Of a DNA stretch of 64,000 nucleotides, positions 52,898-63,302 are shown piece after piece. The position numbers and the translations under genes were made by a program. The notes below the pieces were generated by a model. The model saw nothing but the letters and a program-made list of their open reading frames with translations, did not search any database and was not told where the DNA came from. Origin of the DNA: Diprion similis (lineage: Eukaryota; Arthropoda; Insecta; Hymenoptera; Diprionidae); assembly GCF_021155765.1 (NCBI RefSeq), contig NC_060115.1, forward strand, positions 6,862,493 to 6,926,492. The letters run 5' to 3'. The first letter of the stretch is position 1. Every line of letters begins with the position of its first letter.

Positions 52898-53378
52898 AAA
52901 CGGTCATACAAATCAATTCGAAGAGCAGAAATCTTCAGCTCCAAAAATCGCAAAAAAAGTAAGGCTAACCCCTTTGGATTTTTGATGAAAATTTCGACGA
53001 CTTTGAAAAGTGCTGCAAATAATTCTTTAGGACACTATTCCGACGTAATTTTGCGAGAGCAATCGATTGAGCGTAGTCCCAATACGCTGCGAGCAACGGA
53101 TCAAAAGTTACAGCCAAAAAACTGCAGATTTTCATCGTCATTTCTCTGCTGTTGGTCACACGCTTTTTTCAATGTGTTTTTTGAGTTCCTGGGGTTTCAA
53201 TTAGCCTAGGAACGGTCATACAAATCAATTCGAAGATCAGAAATTTTCAGCTCCAAAAATCGCAAAAAAAAGGAAGGCTAACCCCTTTGGATTTTTGGCG
53301 AAAATTTCGACGACTTTGAAAAGTGCTGCAATTAATTCTTTAGGACACTATTCCGACGTAATTTTGCGAGAGAAATCG

Positions 53379-53612
53379 AATAAACGCAGTCCCAACACTT
53401 TGCAAACAACGCATGAAGCGTTTCAGCGGAAAACCGGGATAACTTTTCCGTATTTTTCAAGATGTTTGTCGGTCGCTGGTTCAGATTTTTGTCCTCCATT
53501 TCTGAAGACCTAATTAGGCCAATTACGGTTTGTTTAAATTGATTACAGTCCCAGAAATATCCGGGTGCAAAAATCGCAGCACACAAATAACGCTCACTTT
53601 TCTGAACAACAT
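53379..53612 (+). repeat. Strongly diverged terminal satellite unit
   Basis: Near-perfect unit sequence stops after GAGAGAAATCGA at about 53378. What follows still aligns loosely in the same order: CGCAGTCCCAACACTTTGCAA against CGTAGTCCCAATACGCTGCGA, then AATTAGGCCAATTACGGT against AATTAGCCTAGAAACGGT, then TGCAAAAATCGCA against CTCCAAAAATCGCA. It reads as one unit that has escaped homogenisation, marking the natural right edge of the array. Confidence 0.75.
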
Positions 53613-54415
53613 ATAACAAGTCACGTCTAAAACATAAAATTTGGAGAGTTCTGCCAAAAGTGGGGAAGAAAACCACAAATTTATAGGTATCAAGTTTTAG
53701 CTGTTTATTCAATATGCCCTTATACGAATACAAGTGTCCAGGTGTCAGTGTTTAGTAATTTAATAAGTTAGTTCATAGTACGTACTGTAACCTTTGTCAA
53801 ACAGTAAAGTAAAGCAACACAATAAATTACCTAACAAAAGTGTTTGATCAGTTATAAAAAAATATTCATTTTTATATTTTACTTCGACCGTCTGTTTTCA
53901 CTAATCCACATAGCTACATCGTCACAACAAAATAAAAGACAACAAGAAATTCAAAAGTATCATTGAACGTTACACAATAATTCTGATCAGTATAACAGGA
54001 ACAGAAACTACAATATACACTATCTCAACTAGAATAAGAAAAATACCATAATAGATAGTCATGTCGTAGTTTGTAAGTATATCTCAAGTTCCGGCTTGTG
54101 TTCAAAAGCGCAACGCACCTTTGCAGGATACGATTCATGATGATGAATGATGATGATGAATTTTGTACTTTGCATTACAAATGGTCGGTACAATCAGATT
54201 ATCAATACCAATATCTCACGAGACTTACAGCCACCTTGGTATAACTTCGCGTATTGTACGAATAGTAAAATTTGTAATATTTGCAATTATAATAATTAAA
54301 ATATATAAATAATTATACGGGCATTGAAATCGCGGCAACTATCCCGTTTGTATTGCCGGATCTCCTACTGCAGGCATATTGGGTTCTACGGATGCTCGGT
54401 AGAGACTTCTACGAA

Positions 54416-54516
54416 CAGACTCATGCAGTCAGTCTGCACGGGGTAATGCAGCTGAATTCAGACTGACTCTGTCGGTCTGCGAATTAGTGTAATATAGCAA
54501 AGTTCAGACTGGTCTG
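54416..54516. promoter_or_regulatory. Cluster of CAGAC...GTCTG inverted pairs
   Basis: Three inverted pairs lie within 101 bp: CAGAC 54416-54420 with GTCTG 54432-54436, CAGAC 54459-54463 with GTCTG 54475-54479, and CAGAC 54505-54509 with GTCTG 54512-54516. The middle pair extends to a 9-bp stem with one mismatch. CAGAC is the known Smad-binding element, so a regulatory role is conceivable, but a decayed palindromic element is equally possible. Confidence 0.35.
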
Positions 54517-54989
54517 CCGGTGGGCCCAATGCAATCTAGGAGAATAACATTACTTTATTACGGATGAATAATATATGCTTGACTTCAATTAGATGTAATC
54601 ATATGATAATACAATTTCAATGAAATTGTGTATAAAAATAGATATCAGTGAGTCAATTACAAATTAACTGCGTTCACACTAGTCAAGTAATCTGGTGGTA
54701 AAAAAAAAACCAGTTAATGTGCTCCAAGCACTGCATATGCTCTAAGGTATGTCCGTAGTATGCATCTAATCGCGAGATACATTTGAATGAAATCAAAAGG
54801 CAAGTAGAATCTTTTATGTGTGTCATGTCACACGCTGTGCATCTGACCCTTGCAGCTGACAAGAGTCTGAAGTAAGTCCGTGGTCTGAAGTCAAGCTGGA
54901 TGTCTGCATCGGCGCAAGGCCTACAGAATCATAGATATTATAGATAGAGTAGGGAAACCAGCGGAATAAACAAGTTGCGATTGACGAGA

Positions 54990-55111
54990 GAAAGAGAGAG
55001 AGAGAGCGAGAGCGGGAGTAAGAGAGCTGTACCAATACGTCGTAGTAAAAGATTCGTTGCGCATGCGCTAGAAGACAAGAATAATTACCCGATGCTCTCT
55101 CTCTCTCTTTC
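54990..55111. repeat. GA/CT inverted repeat, possible GAGA-factor sites
   Basis: GAAAGAGAGAGAGAGAGC at 54990-55007 is exactly the reverse complement of 55094-55111, 18 bp with an 86-nt spacer. Additional GAGAG words continue to about 55026. Multiple GAGAG motifs 260-380 bp upstream of a housekeeping start codon resemble insect GAGA-factor promoter elements. Function is inferred only. Confidence 0.6.
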
Positions 55112-55365
55112 GTTTCACAAGGTATTTCCACTTGCAGAGGCGTCATGTCTTAACCTATTCACAGATTATCACTGATCTCACTGTTTTAGGTATATCGGTG
55201 CACCTCCTCTATCTGTAAATATCCCTATGCTCAGGATAAAATCTCCCGTATAAACCCGTGGTATAAACTCGTCACGACACAAGTAAATACTGGTGCCGGC
55301 GTTAACCTAAAAGCGAATTTGTATCGTATAAAATTCTACCCTATTATTATTAGTACCACCGCACT

Positions 55366-56070
55366 ATGTCGACAAGATGGTGAGTCAGCCATTCATAATT
55401 CTGTATGTTGGTTGATACGATAACATCTCATTGCGGTAATAGTGATGATCAAAACAAGTATGATTTTCCAGGTATCCGATCTATCAGAAGGGCAACCCTC
55501 AGCTGAGGATATTTCTCCCCAATTTCTGGATGAAACTAGTCGCACCTGATACGCGGCAGCCCGAATGTGTGGTTCAATTTCATTGTTCAATGGAAATGAC
55601 GAAGGCCGACATTAAAAACTACTTGACAAAAATTTATAATATCGATGTCGTCACAGTTAGAACAAGAATTGCCTTGGGTCGATTTATCAGGGAACCGCAG
55701 AAAAAATACATCATGAAATTAGATGACGTCAAAGTTGCCTACGTTACCCTGGTATTTATTCCAAAAAAGCTCTATACAGTCATGATAATATTCGTTCTCA
55801 TTTCTTCAAATTTTACACTTACCTAGTTTTCATCAGCACTTTTTAAAATTCTGTACAATTTACCAACTAGGTGAACAATTTTTAAACTCTAGTCTCATTC
55901 CACAGCCAAAGGACCAACAGTTCACTTTCCCAGACTTATTTCCCAAAGAAAAGAAAGATGCAACTAAAACTGATGCTGATAAAGCATTGGAAGACATGAA
56001 AAATTCGTTTAAGAATTACTTAGAGAAAAACAAGGAGAGGCCTGGTATACCCAGTTGGTACACAATTTAA
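55366..56070 (+). CDS. mRpL23: Mitochondrial ribosomal protein L23 (uL23m), three exons
   Basis: Exons 55366-55379, 55472-55751 and 55906-56070 join to 459 nt, 152 residues plus stop. This is close to the length I recall for insect mRpL23 (about 150). Junctions are GT-AG. The first exon is only 14 nt (MSTR plus two bases of a Trp codon, donor GTGAGT), giving the typical insect N-terminus MSTRWYPIYQKGNPQLRIFL. The L23 core follows: NFWMKLVAP, MEMTKADIKNYLTKIYNIDV, VRTRIALG and KLDDVKVAYVTL, where the fold packs against large-subunit rRNA near the exit tunnel. The third exon begins PKDQQFTFPDLFP and ends PGIPSWYTI. The protein is a nuclear-encoded part of the mitochondrial 39S subunit. Its promoter side faces the satellite, and its 3' end converges on the small - strand gene. 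Confidence 0.96.
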
Positions 56071-56111
56071 CTAGTCACAGTATATTCATATTGTATATAG
56101 AAATCATGAAT

Positions 56112-56117
56112 AATAAA
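56112..56117 (+). terminator. Polyadenylation signal of mRpL23
   Basis: A canonical AATAAA lies 42 nt after the mRpL23 stop codon. Confidence 0.8.
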
Positions 56118-57122
56118 GATACGTTTTCAAATCATTCAAATTTGTCACATTCATTTGTACGAAAGTACGAAATTGAAATAAAAACAGAGTAAAGGCGTTT
56201 CCACATATCAATGTCAGTCATCCCTACCCCCATCACCCATCAATAACATACGTACTAAAGGTATTAGTTCCTCGATCAGTTCATAAGTAAAATTTTAGAA
56301 AAATTATCAAAACGAAGCCATTACAGCATCAATACTTTTGGAAAAATCACTTTATGTATTACTGTACATAGATACCTCTTATTCTAAGTAATATGAGTTT
56401 TGTCAAATGCTGTAAATAAATGGCAGGTAGCAAGAACAATATTCTCAGAAACACTCATTTTTAGGCACAGCCAGATATGTCAAAAATATTGTCTGAAAAC
56501 TTGGAAACTAAATAAGTAATGTAATAAAAAAATCAGCTTCAAGGTTCAAAAACTCCTGTCTCCATAGCAGCAGATTTTTGTAAATTTCGATTCATATTTT
56601 TTGCATTATATTATTTTTGATGCACTCTACTGAAGAAGACCATATCTTGAATCATATATTATTGTGACCGAAATCAACATGTAATTTATTACATGATTTA
56701 TCTTGTAAATTCGAAAAAAATAGTTAAAATAATCACATAGTGAATCACAAAAACGCGATTCATCAGATATACTAAATCAAAAATCCTATAATTAACTGTA
56801 TATCATTTTAGATCTAGTATTTTGGATGATTCGTGCTTTTGTAATTTATTACTTGATTTTCTTTGTATTTTCTTCAAATTTATAAGATAAATCATGTAAT
56901 AAATTACACGCTAATTTCAGTCACAAAATCTTATGATTTATCACATGAACTTTGCTAACATTTGACAATCGACTTATCAAATAATTACATACTATATAAT
57001 ACTAAATCGTAAGTACTGTAAAGCTCGGTGTTACTTTGAGAAAATAATGACGTCAAACATAAATATACCCAGCATATTTTTTCACATCTTTGGTTTGTTA
57101 TAAGTACGAGGCAATAGTTTTC
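56118..57122. other. Interval between converging genes
   Basis: This lies between the 3' ends of mRpL23 (+) and the small cysteine-rich gene (-). It has no coding frame that I can support. It contains one AT-rich foldback element (56650-56938). The rest is AT-rich and unremarkable; I saw no canonical AATAAA for the - strand gene close to its stop. Confidence 0.6.
56650..56938. mobile_element. AT-rich foldback (MITE-like) element
   Basis: The left arm from 56650 is the imperfect reverse complement of the right arm ending at 56938, traceable for roughly 110 bp. Within it, 24 bp at 56680-56703 are exactly complementary to 56885-56908. The arms begin AATCATATATTATTGTGACCG and its counterpart AATCATAAGATTTTGTGACTG. 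There is no coding content. The structure fits a non-autonomous inverted-repeat transposon; target duplications could not be identified with confidence. Confidence 0.65.
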
Positions 57123-57566
57123 TTAAAACTCCATAATCATATATCCATATGCACGGCACCGAGGGCATTCTGACATATCAATAAGAAAGATTGTCTGAAA
57201 GGAGTAAACAAACGAAACGATTAGTAGATTGCAAACTAATACATAGTTGTAGTCAACAAAGATGATTATCCTGTTTCTGAAATAATTGCAAAATCATTCA
57301 CTCGCTATGGAGATAATTTAATAAAAATATTATCTACGCACCTGAGGATGTTTTGGACAGCTGTACCTAACTCTTCCCCAGCCAAGAAAGCCACAGACCT
57401 CGCAGAGGAGGTAACAATGGGACCTGTGACATAGACATTCGCCTGCTGGCAAATTTGAACGGGCTATTCCTCGTCCCCGTCCAATGTGCCTTATGATATC
57501 TGCGCCATAATGCGTCCACTGCACACCTCTGGCCTCGCCTCTGGCAGGACTAGCCGAGGGTGACAT
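57123..57566 (-). CDS. Small cysteine-rich putative zinc-binding protein, two exons
   Basis: Exon 1 57342-57566 and exon 2 57123-57194 on the - strand join in phase 0 (donor GTGCGT, acceptor CCTTTCAG) to 98 residues plus stop. The start is the first ATG in the exon; an in-frame TAA lies upstream at 57606-57608. The N-terminal third is low complexity (Ser, Pro, Gly, Arg). The C-terminal half is rich in Cys and His: CLCHRSHC at 44-51, CEVC at 55-58, GWGRVRYSCPKHP at 62-74 and ECPRC at 84-88. Paired CxxC-type knuckles suggest one or two zinc ribbons. I do not recognise it securely; it vaguely recalls an uncharacterised insect family annotated CG13380-like, unverified. The intron sits exactly between the two knuckle groups. 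It is divergent from TTLL1 and convergent with mRpL23. Confidence 0.75.
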
Positions 57567-58866
57567 TTTACTGTCTATAGGCAAAGACAAAAAATTCCAA
57601 ACCGATTACTTTTATCCTGATAGTACTTTTCAACCAAAGATTCCCTCAAATACGTACGTACTACTGAAGCAAAAGCGATGAAAAATACGACTTACCATGC
57701 GAATGAACACGTGCGGAATTAATTTTGGTGTGATGACCGTTGACCGTTGTGTTGAGTGAAATGTCCGTTTACGGATTAGCCGGTATATCTTATTTGTCAC
57801 TGGACGTTTGTTCTTTTGTTAACAGAGTTTGAAAAGGTAGATTACTATTGGTCCAGAATTGTAAAAAAAAAACATCGCGATGAAGGGTCAATTCGTGAAA
57901 ACTGTTCAGAAAACGGACGACTGCACTTGAAATTATATATACTTTCAAAATTAAGGTTTGTTTTTTAATTGTCTTTGCAATTATCACCTTATTAATTCGT
58001 TAGATTTATTCTCACTTGTAATAATGCACAATTTACTCTTCGAAGCTACGACCCACGTGTGTCGTCTAACGAAATTTCAAACATGAGGCAAGGATTTTCG
58101 ATCATTAGCCAACTTCAAAGCTATCCCCCTATCGACGCAACGATCGACGACTCTTGGGTTGATTCATATTCTCTGCTCTGCTGACGCGATTGGTCGGATT
58201 TCGCGCGCTTTTAAGGTGCCCTGCGTCCTCATGTTTCTTCATGTATCGAAGTCCACGTATCTCAAATGCAAAAAAGGGATTCGAAATCGCAATAATAAAT
58301 TCTTATAATTCGTGCCATTTCTTTATTTCTGCGTCAAGGGAAAATACTTTGGAGTATTTTTTTTCAGGATTCTGTATAGAATGGGGCTGTTGAGCCCTTT
58401 TTTGCGTTCGAAATACGTGGACTTCGATATTTGAAAATATGTACGACAACGTCGAACTCGACTGGGGCACCCCGTTAATTACTATACAGAAATATACGAT
58501 ATTTTTTTGTATGAGCTAAATAAATTATTATTTGTATGGATAATAAAATAGTCGAATCGAATCACAATACCATCAGGAATACCGGAACTGCAGATTTCGT
58601 GTTTTATACGTACATACAACATTATAATGCCGGATTACCAATATCATGCATTTTTCGCGCGGCGCGTTAATTTATTCATACAAGTGTTCCCATCATTATG
58701 AGTTTTGAGAACTTATTTAGTTATATTCAATCAAAAATTTTGCACGACTGAATAACATATTGATCGCGGACTTTTTTTAATCACTTTTCGAAGTAATATT
58801 ATTATCTTTCCTTTACCACGGGTTCCCTGGTAATTGATCAAACATCGTCCCGCACATTCGTCAACA
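57567..58866. other. Divergent promoter interval between the cysteine-rich gene and TTLL1
   Basis: About 1.3 kb between two start codons pointing away from each other. No coding exon is supported; the frame at 58190-58393 lies across an inverted-repeat element. The interval should hold both promoters. Apart from the foldback element at 58211-58478 and a doubled GACCGTT word near 57736-57750, I see nothing specific. Confidence 0.6.
58211..58478. mobile_element. Foldback (MITE-like) element flanked by TTAA
   Basis: CGAAGTCCACGTAT at 58247-58260, followed by a stretch ending GCAAAAAAGGG, is mirrored by CCCTTTTTTGCG...ATACGTGGACTTCG ending at about 58429. The inner arms are 32 bp with four mismatches. 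Weaker complementarity continues outward to GGTGCCC at 58215 and GGGGCACC at 58464-58471. The tetranucleotide TTAA stands at both ends (58211-58214 and 58475-58478), with three extra bases on the right. TTAA duplications are typical of piggyBac-type elements, so a piggyBac-like MITE is an inference. Confidence 0.6.
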
Positions 58867-61005
<2,139 letters not shown>

Positions 61006-61076
61006 AGTGTGACTTACATAATTGGGTCAGGCTGCAAAATAGCTGTAGCTGGGCCTCACCCTTTACTGTTTCGGAT

Positions 61077-61082
61077 AATAAA
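61077..61082 (+). terminator. Polyadenylation signal of TTLL1
   Basis: AATAAA lies 72 nt after the TTLL1 stop codon, a plausible end for a short 3' untranslated region. Confidence 0.75.
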
Positions 61083-63302
61083 GTCGATATTCATATTGTC
61101 GTCATTATTATTACTGAATCTATTTGTAACATACTTAGTTAAATAGTATTGCCACTAATGTGACAAATGTTGGACGGAAAATTAATAACAAAAACATTTT
61201 AGATATACTTAACGAGTTATTGAATTGATTCATAATTCTGATTCTGGTTCTACACTTAGGATGAATGCTAATAATAATTATCAATACTATGATTTAAAAT
61301 ACATTAACAAAATTTTTATTCATTATCGTTATATTCTTACAAATATTTTAGTTATAATGTGATGCTGTGACGGCAAACATACAAAATATAGGTAATAATT
61401 TCAGTCTTGAATACTAAACGAGAATGAAAATTTGATCAGAAATCATCTTAAAATAGTACCGGTGGAATTATAGAATTAAAAGATTCCTTAAACAATCGTA
61501 TTAAATTTTTTCGAAGTCTTGCGATTTTCGAATCAACTTAACTCAATGTTACAGAAGTTTCAATAAAATGTATATACATATATGGCACAGTTTTATGAAT
61601 TTTAATTAAGTCACAGGAACAATCTCACGTTCAAGTTTGTGCATCACTACCTTCATAAAAATTAACATTTCAATTTTGGGTATCACTACTCTTGCACGAT
61701 TTATAAAATGACCTTTGAAAAAAACGAGTGATGTTCAAGAATTAGTTTCATTGATCGGAACTAAACAATTTCTAATAATGTACGAAAATATATAATGATA
61801 CAAGTAACTAAATTTCAGAAGTATCAGTGTTACGTAAATCACAATTTGTCCATATAAGTTTACAATCACGTATATTCTCGAATAATGCTGGTGACAGTAA
61901 AACGTTAGCTGCAAAAACACTAAGATGAAGGAAAAATTTTGGTTCTGGCTGGAATAGCTGCCCAATTATTTCTTTGGATATGTTTTCGTGAACCATGTTC
62001 AAGATTTCTTTTCTTGAATAAGTTTCTTCGAAAACTCAGAACAATGCGTAAAAGACCAAGAACTTTCTTGAAAAGGTGACGTTATATGTCATTAAACACG
62101 AATATTGTAGAATTAATTGCGTTGATTATACATGTGTTTATGTATATTGTCAGCCTTGACTGCGAATGCAACAAGACTGCGCAAGGCAAACTCGTGAAAC
62201 ATAGTCACTTGTTAAAAAAACAGATCATATTGTCAGACAAAGGAAACCAACCGACAAATGCTGATGAATTTAAAGGATTTCAAAGTTTTATAGGCATCGT
62301 TATATTATTTAGTCTTCTAACATGATTGTGTAATAGAAAATTCGAATACCCCATAAAGATGTATCCAATTCAGCCTTTGGTTCTATGCTGCGAAGGTAAG
62401 GAACATAGAATACGGATGTATTCCTATGGTAATGATATCCTGGATTATGAACCCAACTAAAGTATGGATTAATATTGTATATCACAATAAACGGAGTATA
62501 GTAAAAAATGACGGATTAGATTTACACAAGGACGACAGCCTTGTCATGTCCGCGTCATGTAGGCTGATTTTGGTTGTAACTTAAGTTAGTTTATGAAGTA
62601 ATTTACAATTATTTATGCGCTTTAGAAGTAACCTTATATATCTACAGTCTCACACGCGCATTCGTTAGCTTGCACTTGTACAATATTTACAATGGCCACT
62701 ATGAACTATGTGTACAGTGTACATACTGCTGTACAAAAAAAATCCTGTACACAATTAGACCATATCGTATCTACCAGGCACAATGGTATTCGCTTTGTAC
62801 AGGTGGGTAAGTTATCTATATGTATATTTATGTATATTTGCACTTTATGAATTAATTACACTAAATTCTGTACGTACAAATTTTGCATTTACTGATGTCA
62901 TAATTCACACCCCGGCGACGGGAGTGATACAACTCAAAAATTGGCATTTTTGAGTTGAGATCATATTTCAATTTGCAGAGTTCGAATCTATAAGCTTGAA
63001 AAGTGATATTTCTGTAGTTTAAAAATTATCCATCACAGAATAACAAAACAACAGGTAACTTCCATGAGCATGCAATGCTTTTACTCACAGTCATTTGCTT
63101 TCACTGAAAAATTACTATTTTTGAGTTGTGTCATTCCCTTTACCAGAGTGCGAATTATCACTCTTAAAAGCAAAGCCTGTCTCATGGTTTAAGTAAAGCT
63201 CGAATCAGGAGTTAAATTCAGTCAAATAGCTGTAATTACCCTTTGTCAAATCTGGACATCTACACCCTGTGTAAATGCAGTATCATAAAATTACGTCTTT
63301 AC
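61083..63302. other. Interval between TTLL1 and the arrow stop codon
   Basis: This lies between two converging genes. Short AT-rich open frames (61735-62002 and 62086-62325) show no conserved motif, and I do not call them genes. Part of it should be the 3' untranslated region of the - strand arrow gene. It contains a foldback element (62900-63158) and a GTACA-rich palindromic stretch near 62710-62760. Confidence 0.55.
62900..63158. mobile_element. Foldback element with nested hairpin in the arrow 3' region
   Basis: The arm at 62900-62941 is the reverse complement of 63117-63158 over 42 bp with a limited number of mismatches; the innermost 12 bp are perfect. In addition the left inner end forms its own hairpin: CAACTCAAAAAT (62930-62941), loop TGGC, ATTTTTGAGTTG (62946-62957). 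There is no coding content. It may be a MITE, or a structured element of the arrow 3' untranslated region. Confidence 0.6.

Larger units (their letters stand above)
7355..53378 (+). repeat. 312-bp satellite array, about 147 head-to-tail units
   Basis: A unit of about 312 bp repeats without interruption or inversion for about 46 kb. Fixed landmarks recur in each unit: GGCTAACCCCTTTGGATTTT, then TTTCGACGACTTTG, ATTCCGACGTAATTTTGCG, AGTCCCAATACGCTGCGAGC, AAAACTGCAGATTTTCATC and CCTGGGGTTCCAATTAGCC. Nearly every unit carries a PstI site (CTGCAG) and a ClaI site (ATCGAT). The units near 7870 and 8180 have CTGCGG instead. Units differ mostly by single substitutions and by one-base indels in an A-tract (A7 or A8). 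The strand given is arbitrary. No transposase, reverse transcriptase or terminal repeat is inside it. The open frames it yields (about 62-83 codons) recur because the unit length is divisible by three; the commonest begins at TTG rather than ATG, so I treat them as non-coding. I do not recognise the unit as a named satellite. Confidence 0.98.
53613..55365. other. Intergenic DNA and promoter side of mRpL23
   Basis: I see no coding frame here. The frame at 54823-55146 on the - strand is driven by a GA repeat. The interval holds a GAT/ATG-rich stretch near 54130-54165, a cluster of CAGAC/GTCTG palindromes and a GA/CT inverted repeat (listed separately). The mRpL23 promoter should lie in the last few hundred bases. 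Confidence 0.6.

Noticed and set aside
7355-53378. CRISPR-like array
   Set aside because: Repeat and spacer are not distinguishable; the whole 312-bp unit is conserved, so it is a satellite, in a eukaryotic setting.
7355-53378. Match to the 17-bp CENP-B box
   Set aside because: I looked for the TTCG...CGGGA pattern in the unit and found no acceptable match, so a centromere role cannot be argued on that ground.
7355-53378. Internal half-unit (156-bp) repeat
   Set aside because: Comparing the two halves of the unit by eye showed no convincing similarity beyond shared A/T tracts.
7731-53513. More than a hundred open frames of 62-83 codons on both strands
   Set aside because: They repeat once per 312-bp satellite unit because the unit is a multiple of three. 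The commonest one starts at TTG, and the frames overlap on both strands with no sign of selection that I can see.
53332-53733. 133-codon frame on the - strand at the right array edge
   Set aside because: It is half satellite unit and half diverged edge unit; no domain or splice support.
54823-55146. 107-codon frame on the - strand
   Set aside because: Its middle is a translated CT/GA repeat (Ser-Arg-Ser-Leu runs), and it overlaps the mRpL23 upstream region.
58190-58393. 67-codon frame upstream of TTLL1
   Set aside because: It runs across the TTAA-flanked inverted-repeat element and has no conserved content.
62086-62325. 79-codon frame between TTLL1 and arrow
   Set aside because: No recognisable domain, no splice-linked exons, and it lies in the presumed arrow 3' region on the opposite strand.
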